This document shows, piece after piece, positions 20,990 to 32,282 of a stretch of DNA of 64,000 bases (position 1 is its first letter; the number at the start of each line of letters is the position of its first letter). Below the pieces are notes generated by a model. That model did no database searches and was not told where the DNA came from. It worked only from the letters and a program-made list of their open reading frames with translations. The stretch covers positions 7,068,001 through 7,132,000 of the forward strand of contig OX940865.1 in assembly GCA_954871525.1 (NCBI GenBank), in the 5' to 3' direction. The stretch is from Parietaria judaica. Its lineage: Eukaryota; Streptophyta; Magnoliopsida; Rosales; Urticaceae. A program made the position numbers and the translations under genes.

Positions 20990-22215
20990 TTATAAACGAA
21001 GTAGCATTTGATTAATTAGTTTGGGAAGCCAATTATGAAATTTAGTTTGGAAGATCAATCTAAGAATTCAGTATACGAAACCAGTTTAGGAGTTTGATTT
21101 ATGACACAGTGTTTGGTTAATCTTTAGTTAATTTGTGGTTGAGCTTAAATAAATAAGAAAATACAATAATTCAATCAAAGGAAAGTATATTTTTTATTTG
21201 AAAATAATATATATTAATATTATGCCTAAAATTAATATATTCAAATTTAATTTCTCTATGATGTTTAAATAGTGTAATATATAAAGTAATTAAAGTTTTA
21301 GTTACATGCGTCATATAATTATAGTTAAGTTAATATTTAATAACATGAGTAGTGTAAGTACATTCGTTAAAATTATTATAATATATAATAACATTTATAA
21401 ATAGTTTAAATATATAAGCTAATATTATAATAATATCTTATTATAAATAATATAATATATTTTAGAATGATGATATATTACTATAGTTATATTTTGTACG
21501 ATAGGGTTGAAGACCACAACTTGTTTTATGTTTTTCATCATTAAATTTTCAGTAGTTAGTGAGACCAGTTTGCGGAAATAAAGACAAGTTGATAACCAAA
21601 CTTCATCGGCAAAACGACATTTTGAACATTGGATAAAATAATAAAAGCATTTTGCAATTTATTTTGGAAAATTAGTACGAAAGTTCATTCCAACAAACCG
21701 GTTTAGGAGTTCAATTTGTGAAACATTGTTTGGTTAATTTTATGTTATTCTGTAGTTGAACTGAAATAAAAAAAATAAACATAATAATTTATGTTACTGA
21801 AAAGAAAGTATACTTTATTTTAAATTAATATATATTAACTTTATGACTAAAATTATTTACATTAATATAAAAATATTATTCAATTTTAATGCTCCAATTA
21901 CATGTTCAAATAATTTAATATGAAGTAGTAAAAAATTTAGTTACATGAGTTTATATCACTCATATCATTATAATTAAGTTGTTTATAATAATATGAGGAA
22001 CTTGAGTAGATTCTTTAATATTATAGTAATACCATTATAATATATAATAATGTACATATAAATAATTTAATTATATGAGTTAATATTATAATAATATCTT
22101 ATTATAAATAATATAGTATATTATAGAATGATGATATATTATTATAATTAAATTTGTACGATAGGGTTGAGACCATAAGTTGTTTCTATTTTTCATCATT
22201 AAAATTTTAATGGTC
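20990..22215 (+). repeat. Diverged tandem duplication of a ~640-bp MITE-like sequence
   Basis: Two copies, about 20990-21555 and 21630-22215, share a series of landmarks in the same order: CAGTTTAGGAGTTTGATTT / CGGTTTAGGAGTTCAATTT, GTGTTTGGTTAAT, a long AT region, ATGATATATTA and TTGTACGATAGGGTTGA, ending with TTTTTCATCATTAAA. Identity is roughly 80% by eye. The start of the unit recurs at about 44995-45180. The text GGTTTGGGAAACTAG / TGTTTGGTTAGTC is typical of plant non-autonomous DNA elements. There is no coding. Confidence 0.65.
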
Positions 22216-22291
22216 TCCGAAAACATAGACAATTGATAACAAAAAACATTGTTCGAAACTAAAACAAGAAATTATTCTGTGGGATCATAAC

Positions 22292-23222
22292 TGTTGATGT
22301 ACAAATTCGTCTATATTTAAATATGACATAAAGTGCTAAGTTGTGGATTAATTAAATTTACAATAATGATAAAAGGCTTTAAAGAATGAAACCAGCATTC
22401 ATAAAGGCCCACTCACGAAGTCGATCAGGACATTCAGGCGAGGTGAGGCCCAATGAACAGGGAGCTATCCGGCCAAAAAGCCCAAAAGCTATCTGTCACT
22501 TACCCAGAGGAAGGAGGGCAGAATCGTCATTTTTTCTATCCGGCCTTCCAATTCAAATTCAAGTTGGAGATCAGGAGCACGAAGTCAAGTCTTCAACGGA
22601 TCCATTTCAAACTCGAGGAGTACGCAGTCGTGAGACACATGTCATCAAGATGAGTCATTCAACCCGGTCAGCTCGGATGAACGACTCCAAGATTCCTGGA
22701 AGTCCAACGGGAAGAATTGAAGCCTATAAATACCAGGTTCAACCTCAGATCAATACACACAACCCCGAGAGAATACATCGAGAGATTGTTGTCCAACATT
22801 TTTGCTTGCTTTGAGATTTCTTTGTATTCTTTTGACTCCGATCTCCTCTTTCTTTCATCCAAAGAACGGCATCCGCTAAACAACTAGCTTTAGGCGTAGC
22901 CTTGCTGATGCCTTTCTTTCCTACTAGCTAGTTCTCACTTATCGCTTGACCGCCGCATCGAATGCCAAGGTGACGCAACTAACGTAGTCCACTCTTAAGC
23001 CAATCTGCCGTAATAAACTAACAAAGGACGTAGACAACTACCGCCTTGGGACGAACCTCGATAAAAAATCCTCGTCTCATTTATATTGCTTGTTTATTCA
23101 CATATATAGAGTGAATCGAGAGCTTGCAACGTGAGAAGTCGAATTCCACCAAATCATAATTCTACGAATATCATACGCTCACAAGTCACACTGACTGTTT
23201 GAGGTGGGAAACCACGTCAACA
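22292..23222 (+). mobile_element. Solo LTR with target duplication
   Basis: This 931-bp sequence starts TGTTGATG and ends ACGTCAACA (inverted TGTTGA/TCAACA). It is flanked by perfect 5-bp direct repeats ATAAC (22287-22291 and 23223-23227). A TATA box CCTATAAATACC lies at about 22722. No internal region remains, so this is the product of LTR-LTR recombination. Open frames inside it are not genes. Confidence 0.85.
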
Positions 23223-23227
23223 ATAAC

Positions 23228-23601
23228 CAAATGCCACCTAATATTGTGTAGGTAAAAATATTTTTTTTTTACTTAAGAATATCATTAACGGTGAGTCATT
23301 TAGGATAGAAGTGTAGATTTTGCCTCTACAATAGCGAAAATAAACCGTTTTTTATAATTTTGATATGGATTTCGCTAATTGATCATCAATCAATATAAAC
23401 CTTATACAAATTTTCCAGTTTTAAAAAATAAAATCATTTTAAAAGAATTAATTTAATTCTTTTTGTTCTTATAAGCCCTCTAGTCTTTCATAAGCTGCTT
23501 CAAAACGACTCGTCGTTCTAAGCAATAAAACGACACATCGTTCTGTCGAGCCTTGAGGTCTTGAATTGGTGGACTTTCAAGAAGCGGAAGAGGAAGAGAC
23601 C
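23228..23601. other. Promoter and 5' flank of the RRM gene
   Basis: This is AT-rich DNA up to about 23480, then a more balanced leader. No convincing TATA box was chosen. The repeated AACGAC / AACGACACATCGTT motifs near 23504-23543 are noted only as observed. Confidence 0.35.
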
Positions 23602-23619
23602 ATGAAAACCAGAGACTGA
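23602..23619 (+). promoter_or_regulatory. Short upstream ORF in the RRM gene leader
   Basis: ATG at 23602 opens a five-codon frame (MKTRD, then TGA at 23617-23619). It ends four bases before the main ATG at 23624, a spacing that could affect initiation at the main start. Confidence 0.5.
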
Positions 23620-23623
23620 GAAG

Positions 23624-25437
23624 ATGACCATCGACGACAAGAGCTCCGTCTATGTCGGAGGATTGCCCTACGAAGCCACCGAGGACTCTCTCCGCCAAGC
23701 CTTCCTCCCCTTCGGCCCCATCCTCGCCGTCAAGGTACTCCCGCCTTCTCTCTCTCTTTTCTCGGATTTCTTGAGCTCAGCGTCTTCCATTTCCGTTGCA
23801 GATCATCAATGATCGCGGGACGAGAGGGAAATGCTACGGCTTCGTTACCTTTGAGGATCCTCGCTCGGCCATTGACGCCATCGCAGGAATGGACGGAACG
23901 GTCTGTAATTCCTGCTTTCCTTTTGCATGTTGATGGTTTGTTAGAAAGAGAGGGGTTGGGGTTCTTACCTTTGCTTTGTGACAACTGCGGAAACAGACTA
24001 TTGGCGATCGAGCTGTTCGAGTAAACGGAGTGAGGACGAGATTCGGGAGGTTTGATTTCGATAGGGAGAGTGAGAGTGGCCGAGACCGAGATAGACGCAG
24101 AGAGAGGGACTACGATCAAGGCCGAGAGCGGTTCCGGGATCGGAGCGATGAGCGGTTGAGAGATCGCGGCCGTTCTCGAGATTACGACTCGGAAAATGAA
24201 AGGGGAAGGGGAAGACGTGTCCATAGTCACGATCGAGGCAGGGATAGTTTCTTGGAGAACGCTCGTGATCGGGATATTGATTTGGAGAATAATGACCGGA
24301 GTCGGAACCGGAGAAACGATCACGATATGGGTTCCGACAGAGACCGGGAGACGGATTGGGATAACGGGCATGGGAGATTCATTGAAACAAACGGCAAACG
24401 AAAATCAAGGAAATGGAACGGGTTAGTCATCTTCTTGATTAGCGTGGAAGAACTCCGTTGTTTAAATATCTTTGATCATTGATATTTACTTTTTAAAATA
24501 TGATCATGCTCGGTTTTTTATCTGAGTTTTTTTGAAGGAATTTTTTTTATCTGAGTTTTATTTGCTTTTGTCGTAAGAAAGAAACGTCCCTCGTTCTTAC
24601 CGCCTCTCAAATTTGACATCCCGATTTTTCGCAGTGTTTATATTAAGATTATGCGACCTTCTATAATGTGAATTTGTTCTGCTCAGATCTGTAACCAATG
24701 ATGGACAAAGTAGAGAGATTTTGTCGAATCCAAACGATCATCACGATGAGCAAGTAGGTCCATTTTCCGATTATCCTCGATATACTCTGTATTTTCGTAT
24801 TAATCTTTCTCTTTATCTCAGCAGGGTGAGGATGAACTGCTGAAAACCACTCAAAGGCTCGAAGATCTCAAAAACGAGGTTTGAGTTATTTAATATATGA
24901 AGAAAAATGATTTTCCGGATAAAAGATAATCCGGGTTTATTCCCAACTCCTTTTATGTGATCTGTGGTTTATCGAAACATCGAAATGTTTTCATGTAAAG
25001 GTTGTGCAGTTGGAAGATGGAGTAGAGCGTAAAGGAAATCTCCTTTCGGAATTACAGCAAAAGTCGAAGGTGATTTTTTTGATCGAGTCAAACCAAACGA
25101 CCCGTCTAGTCCAAATGCTACATGAATTTGATTGTTGCGACTTTGCTAAGAATTTGTTATCTGATGCAGAAATTGGAAGACATGTTGATAAATGCGAAAA
25201 AGGCGACTTCGTACCACAAAGCACAATTAAACAAGGTATCATATAATTTTGATTTGAAATCTGCTCTAACATTGGCCAAAGTCAACCCTCTTGCTGTTTT
25301 TATATTTGCAGCTTCATAAATGTTTCCTACAAGTGAAAGATTACACACAGAAACTCAAAAGCAGTGAAAAAGAACTTCAGGTTGTTCTCTTCTCTCTGAA
25401 TCAACTCAAGGAGACCTTATTAGTAACATGTTATATG

Positions 25438-25472
<35 letters not shown>

Positions 25473-25989
25473 TTGTAAATATCGCAAAATACCATCTGAG
25501 CTTTGAACCCTTTTTTTTTTTTAGTTTGCTCCCTGAAATTTTAATATGTATCAAATGCTCTCTCTATCTCTCTAATAAGTATTTATCGGTTTTCCGTTAA
25601 ATTTTTAGGGAGAAAATAATCAGTTTGAATAATATGAAAGATATGATGAGGTTTGAGGCTTCGCGGATAACAAAGACCGGGAAGTCGAAGAAGACAATGC
25701 CGTAGGGGATGTTGAGGGGAATAGTATTCTGGCAGGAAACATATAATAGAGAGGCAAATTGATAGCAATAATTAGTTCAGGTGTAATTCATACAAAACAA
25801 GGGGGCTCAAAGCACAAACGGATTCAGAGGAATAAGTTAAAGGGTATCATTCAAGGGTATTTATGATATCGTTCCAATTGCCACTTGTAAGCTCACATTT
25901 TATAAATTAAGGTGAAAATCTGCTTGCAGAAACTCGTTGAGGAGGTGACGGTGCAGCAAGATATCGATAATGCGGCGTTATGGGATTGA
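23624..25989 (+). CDS. RRM RNA-binding protein with Arg/Asp-rich middle and coiled-coil C-terminus (nine exons)
   Basis: Exons joined by GT-AG introns with consistent phase: 23624-23734, 23802-23900, 23997-24421, 24687-24753, 24825-24878, 25001-25069, 25170-25235, 25312-25380, 25930-25989. Total is 1,020 nt, 339 aa. Residues about 8-85 form one RRM: RNP2 is VYVGGLP and RNP1 is KCYGFVTF. Residues about 90-215 are rich in RD/RE/RS dipeptides, as in splicing-associated proteins. The last ~110 residues are heptad-like (LLKTTQRLEDLKNE, LLSELQQKSKKLEDML, YTQKLKSSEKELQKL). It probably binds pre-mRNA in the nucleus; that role is inferred from the domain pair. Exon 5 has a CAGCAG tandem acceptor, and exon 6 has two in-frame acceptors 9 nt apart. 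Intron 8 (549 bp) holds a TA/TG microsatellite. Confidence 0.88.
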
Positions 25990-28279
25990 ATCACAGCAAA
26001 TGGAGAAGCCTAATCTTTTTCTTCGGAGCTAGTTTTCAGTAAACTCTCGGGATGTATATGTGATTTGCGGTCCTCAGGTTTTCGTTATACGGGCTTTATT
26101 AGAAACACTTATTTTTTTAGTACTAAAGTAACAGAGACAAAGAAAATCGCTCTTTCAAGGATGTAGTTAGTTTCCGATGGCGATGTCATTGTTCTATTAA
26201 CCCCTTCTCCGGTCACTTCCGGTCCAATTCTTTCAGCGTAATATGGGAGATGAAGCAAAATTGTATAGCTTTGTGACACGTTTATACGGTGGAGCAAGCA
26301 ATCTCGATATATCATGATCACGAGTTTATTTCGACGTTATTGTATGTTTTCTTTTACTTTTTCTGTTTTAAGGCGAAACTTCACAATATTGATAACTAAA
26401 ATTGTTGTAAATAACATTTGATCTTTATATTGCCTTAATTTACTTGTTGAATTTTGCCTTAGACTAAGCGAGTCATAGGCCATTCATTGCGATTTCCGAG
26501 CATGTCGCGTGTGTTTGAAGTATATTTAAAGAAACTTAAACAAATATAAAAAAAGATTTCTCAATATAGCTTGCACACAATTACACAAATTCGCAGTGTC
26601 ATTGATACATTTACAATTAATACTTGCTTTGTGAGCTCCAACACATTTTTTAACACAAGTATATTTTGAGCAAAGATCGACTTGATTAGAGTTTTGCATT
26701 GATTTCCTACGTCACTTTCTCTGCGCCCTGTAAAACATTCAAACACAATGACATTATTAAAAAATGAATATTAAATGAAAATCACCTTTTTTTTAAAGGG
26801 GGTGGTCAAGTTTACGTATATTCAGTGTAAGAACAAGTGACATTATTGGTCAAGTTTACATAGGGTTTGAATCCGTGACCTCTTTAATAGAGGTGTAGTT
26901 TTAATAGAGGTGTAGTTGAATCTCATTACTTCTTCAACTCTCTATTTTCACTTTTTGTTTTAGTATTCCCTCTATATTTAAAAGTAGCTACAATATACCT
27001 TTCCAAATGTAAGGATAATGTTACCCTCTTGCCAATTGTCCTCGCCGTTTGCCAATTCAAGTCATTTATAAATCTTTTACAGTGTTTCGCGCCAGGGACT
27101 AAGATCCTTATTTGTATTACACAATCAGGTTGAGACAAAATAATTCAAGGCATCATTCAATTTGAGCGAATCGCCGTTTAAGTTGAATGGAAAGATCGTG
27201 AGAGCCGAGGGAAGACGAGACGGAAAAAGTAAGAGAATAAACCTAAAATAAAATAATCCTTAATTAGTAATATAAATTCAAATATATAATTTTATAACTA
27301 AAACCATAGTAACCGGAGCAGAAATTCTGAATTTTAGGCGTTGTCCCTGCCTTATTGTCCTTGGTTTTAAATTTTCTTTCCCAATTTTGAGTTAGAATCA
27401 AACCAAGAGCCGGAAAATACTCTTAAAACCGAGTGCAAAATTTGCCGGCTTATAAGTATTGATAATTTAGCATATAATTAGTAGCTATTCAGTTTTCTCA
27501 CTGGGCAATCGAATTTCAACAATTTCAGCTAATTTGTAGTCCTTTAAGCTCTGCTTTGAACGTAAGTATGTTAGAATTATGACATAACAGCATGGCATGA
27601 GCAGAGAAAATGAAATTAAATGGTCAAATATAGATTTAATCTTTAAGAATAAAAAACATAAAGAAATTAACAAGCAAAGTGAAAAAGTGTCCATTATAAC
27701 GTGTATTTCATGTGAAAGAGAGGAGAGTCGTGGCCAAAAGAAGATCAATCCATACTTTCGGTGACCCTTTGTTGGTGTATTTATACTCGATTTTCGTAAT
27801 TAATCTCAGCAATCAAAAGAAAAAGGAAATCAATAATTAAATATAATTATATGTAAAGAGTGATATATGGTTTAATCTAGGGTTCGTCTTACTTCACCTG
27901 CGGTATTATTTTTGCAAAATGCCCGGTTATCAAGAGCTTTAATCTACTTTCCAAGTAGTAGTATCAGAGCTCTATATATATAGCTTTTCAGCTTTGGAAT
28001 ATTTGTCGGTTTAATTTAAGCTCATATATACACGCATGCATGCATGGTATTTAATTACATATATGTATGTATGATGCATACATATATAACATAGTCTTGG
28101 CCGGACGGGTCATAACGCGTGCAGCCAAATCACAGCCCGTGCCTATAAACGGAAAAAAAAAAAAAAAAAGAGATATATGCATGGCCATGGGCAGGCAGGC
28201 GAATAATTGAGCGATAGACCAGGCAGGCATGCATGGGCTGCCCACAACCCGCCAAAATCCGGGACAGGAGGGAGGCGTC
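25990..28279. other. Intergenic AT-rich DNA
   Basis: 3' flank of the RRM gene followed by low-complexity DNA. No gene is supported. GCGTC at 28275-28279 is the left target duplication of the next element. Confidence 0.5.
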
Positions 28280-30415
28280 TGTAACGCCCCTAAATGGGGG
28301 TTAGTAGGATAAGACAAAAACAACGACTTGTCAAACTTAGACCGGTCAACGACACATCATCATTTAAACGATATCGTTGAATATTCAACGTCCACGTCAA
28401 CAAACACATAACTTTTGCCCGTGGGACTTAAAACGACAATACAACGTCAACGACCACAGATTATACAACACCATAAAACGACAATTACAAAGTACCACCA
28501 TCACAAATATCCTTAATTTAATCCTTTACATTTTCGAAATTAAAGATCAACTAAAAATACGAAATTCACCACGACGAACATTAAAGGTTTAGGTAAGCAA
28601 AACGAAACGTAGACTTCCTGAATCAAACTATTCCTCGTCCGGAGTCTAGTACTGAACACCACCTGAAGCTGGAAAGAAAAAGATGTATATGGAAGGGATG
28701 AGCACCACACGCTCAGTAGGGAATCTATTACCAATTCTCTTTACCGAACCATTATTAGTCAAATTTCAATTAATTAAATTAAATGACATCATAAACCATT
28801 TAATCATAATTTCCAATAATAATATAAATAAATAAATATACCCCACAAAAGTCAAATCATTTCGGTGATCCATGCCGAGTCAGCTCGCGCCTTTTCTCCA
28901 CTATATCCCATCGAGTCCTCAAGGCACGAGCACAGGTGGACTAGAAGTCCCTAACCGTAACTCGCGCTCGACTCGGGATCCTAATCACCACCAAAGACGG
29001 CCAGTTCGCCATGGGTCGAAATGTTGACTTTTGGGTCCAATCATATCCATATCCATATCCATATCCAGGTCCGGCCTACTGCGCAGTAGCCAGCTGCTCG
29101 TCAGCAGCTCATCCGCCCAAAGCGGGTACCATATCATAATAATCATCATCCGCCCAAAGCGGGTACCATATCATAAGAATCATCATCCGCCCTAATCGGG
29201 TACCAACATCAATATACGTCATTCCGACGTAACCATAAGCATAAATATAATAACGAATATCAAACCATACCTGGTTCTCTGCCTCGCTATCAAGCGACGA
29301 CAATCATAACATAAATTTTATCTTCTGATTAAAATAACATTTCATTTCATTAATTCCAATTTTAACCTATCCGGTTCAATCTTCATTATTAACGTTGGTT
29401 TCTACATTCATTTTAATTAGCGAGAAAAGGTAATAGCCCCTACCTCGATTTGTGGAAACTTTGACCGATCGAATAGCTAGTCGAAGATGCGGGTTCGTCT
29501 TGGCCTTGACTTCGATGATCAGAGACTTCGGGATCCGATGTACTATTCATAACGGGTGATTCAGGTAGCACGGTTTTCGAGGTGACCACGGGACGACTAT
29601 CCGCGCCAACTATAACACCGATACCATCCATAAGTCAAATATTACTAAGATTGGAATTCAAATTGTCAATTGAAAACCCGATACGCTGACATTTAACCCG
29701 GGCCGAATTCCCGTCGGGCACGCAAAACGAGGCAGCAAAACGGGCATCAATTCGACAATTTTATGCTTCTCCTAGCTTAATTCGACTGTTCTAAACGCAA
29801 TGGCGAAGTCAATTTCATCAATCAAGGCCCAGAACACACCTAATTTGATCATCTAAATTCAGAAACTAGGTCAAGGAAATTCGGGCTTACCGAGAGTCCG
29901 ATGACGATTCCGATCGAGGGCTTTCGATCTCCTCGACGAGGGCTTCAAAACCCCTCAAAAAAATCCGAGATCGGAAAATGACGCGGCGGCCGACGGCGGC
30001 GGCCGGCGACGACGACGGCGAGGTGGCACCACCAACGGACTCTAATAGGCTTCACGAACATGATTCCGGTGTTAGTTTTCTCAAAATCTAACCGGAATGA
30101 AATGGATCTCGGGTTATGAAACCGAACCTTACGGCGACTATTCCGGCCAAACGCCACCACCTCAGGTCGTCATTCACCTACCAACGTGTTCGCCTACTCA
30201 AGAGCTTTCCGGCGGTACCAAGATTTCGTTGATCGGAGCTCCGGTGACGGAGTTGTGAAGCTTTGATTATTTGATGAGAGAGAGAGTAATGAGAGAGAGA
30301 GAGCAGAGAGTAAGAAGGGAGAGAGGGGGAAATGGGGTATCGACCCCTTTTTTTTCTTTTTTTTCTTTTTTTTTTATATATATATATATATTAATATATA
30401 TATATGGGTTTTACA
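28280..30415 (-). repeat. 3' LTR (left copy) of the chromovirus
   Basis: On the plus strand it starts TGTAACGCCCC and ends GGGTTTTACA. It contains three ~34-bp tandem units with CCGCCC...CGGGTACC at about 29110-29211, a short (TATCCA)n run at about 29044-29066, and a T-rich/TA tract near 30350-30404. Small open frames inside are identical in both LTRs and have no recognised product. Confidence 0.95.
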
Positions 30416-30436
30416 ATACTCCACCCCTTTAAGAAT
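30416..30436 (-). other. Polypurine tract of the chromovirus
   Basis: On the minus strand AAAGGGGTGGAGTATT directly precedes the LTR start TGTAAAACCC. Confidence 0.7.
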
Positions 30437-30450
30437 TTCGTCCTCGAAAT

Positions 30451-31740
30451 TTAAACGAAATTACCCCCGAACAAAAAAGGGTACTTCTCCATCATCTCCG
30501 ACTCTAACTCCCAGGTTGCCTCTCTAGGGTCGTGGTTTTTCCATACCACTTTAACTAGAGGAATTTCTCGTCGACGGAGGACTTTGACTTCACGGTCGAT
30601 AATATGAAGTGGGTGCTCCGCGTACGTCGCATTCTCTTGAATAGGTATCTCTGTCCACTCAATGATTTGTTGAGGGTCGGGTTCATATTTTCTCAACATC
30701 GACACATGAAACACATTGTGGACATGAGATAATTGCGGAGGTAAATCAAGCCTGTAGGCAAGTGGCCTGACTCTTTCAACTATCTCGAACGGACCGGTAT
30801 ATCGTGGAGCTAACTTTCCTTTTATGCCGAAACGAGAAACTCCACGCATGGGCGTCACCTTCAAGAACACATTGTCGCCAACCATGAATTCCAGTGGCCT
30901 ACGTCTTCGATCCGCATAACTCTTCTGGCGACGTTGAGCAGTCTTGAGTTTTTCCCAAATAAGCCTAATCGTTTCTGTTGTATCTTTGAGGTAGGAAGGA
31001 CCGAAAGTAATACGATCTTCATACTCGGTCCAACAAAGAGGTGAACGACAAGGTCGACCATACAAGGCCTCATACGGTGTCATACCGATACTAGCCTGAA
31101 AGCTATTGTTGTAAGCGAACTCCACGAATGGTAGTTGCTCCTTCCACTTTCCTCCAAAATCCAAGGCGCACGCCCGAAGCATGTCTTCTAAGATCTGAAT
31201 CACTCGCTCTGATTGTCCATCAGTCTGAGGATGAAAAGCTGTGCTCAAACTCAATTCAGTTCCCATCTCTTTCTGTAATCCTCTCCAAAACTTGGAGGTG
31301 AAACGAGCGTCTCGGTCCTAAACTATTGAAACAGGGACCCCATGAAGCTTTACTATCTTTTCCACATATAGTTTACAAAGTTTCGAAACTTTGTAATCTG
31401 TCCGAATAGGGATAAAGTGAGCTGATTTTGTCAATCTATCAAAGATCACCCACACCGCATCGTGTCCGCCCCGAGACCGAGGAAGTCCCGAAACGAAGTC
31501 CATTGTGATGCAGTCCCATTTCCACTCAGGTATTTCAAGTGGTCTAAGCTCCCCGCCGGGTTTCTGATGCTCTGCTTTGACCATTTAGCAAACTGGACAT
31601 CTCTTCACGAACATCGCCACATCAGATTTCATTCCGTAGCAATAATATTGCCTCTTCAAATCTTGGTACATTTACGTACTTCCCTCAATGACAAGCTCAC
31701 AAGACTTGTAGATCATTAAAGCTTTTGGCAATTTCCTATA
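30451..31740 (-). pseudogene. Integrase with chromodomain-like C-terminus, broken by stops
   Basis: One frame on the minus strand carries the zinc-binding end (MYQDLKRQYY, then CPVC at about 31595). The core follows with Asp in TMDFVSGLPRS, then STAFHPQTDGQSE holding the catalytic Glu. A C-terminal region comes next (RYTGPFEIVERV, FHVSMLRKYEPDP). The last part, IPLVKVVWKNHDPREATWE, resembles the chromodomain of Tekay/Del chromoviruses. Stops interrupt it just before MYQDLK, directly after CPVC and at about 31316-31318, before DRDARF. The conserved second Asp region is truncated by the last stop. The 815-nt C-terminal block is intact to TAA at 30451-30453. No other pol domain remains. Confidence 0.85.
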
Positions 31741-32267
31741 TGAGCGCACATTGATGAAGGAATAATACATGTCTCGAGGTTTTTGGCTGAAACAATCAAT
31801 TTTGAGAAATTAGAGTAACGCTTTGGCGTAAAGTTCTCGCAAACCCATTGCGCATGAAATCATTACCCAAAATTTACCATTCTAGCTTCAGGGCTAACTA
31901 CGACATCAGAATTATAAAGCACCTCAAATTTTTCTTCATTAATGCCAATCGCATTTCAATTGTAGCAACATCAGGAAATTCATCAAACTATAGAGGATTT
32001 TGGAACAGGATCTCCTTAAAAGATTTCATTATTTCAACTGCGGAACTAAGAGATTATATCACGTATTATGGAACATTATACCATGCAGATTCTTCAAGAT
32101 TTAACGGGGGACGCAGATTTAGGGTACTTTGGGAATTCCGAACCATGTTGATCAACTGTAAAAAGATTAAATGTCAGGATTATGGATGGAGATACAAAAT
32201 AAAACACGACAAAAACGCAAAATAAAAATAAAAATTATGGTGTTGTACCCTAGGTGCCGTAACCTAG
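31741..32267 (-). other. Remnant 5' untranslated region of the chromovirus
   Basis: AT-rich DNA lies between the PBS and the broken integrase. The gag-to-RNase H block expected here (about 3-4 kb) is absent, so a deletion junction lies near 31740-31800. No micro-homology could be assigned without an intact relative. Confidence 0.6.
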
Positions 32268-32279
32268 GCTCTGATACCA
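32268..32279 (-). other. Primer-binding site for initiator Met-tRNA
   Basis: The minus strand reads TGGTATCAGAGC three bases after the right LTR. This is the standard plant PBS complementary to the 3' end of initiator methionine tRNA. Confidence 0.9.
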
Positions 32280-32282
32280 AAC

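Noticed and set aside
22386..22814. 142-codon frame
   Set aside because: It lies wholly inside a solo LTR.
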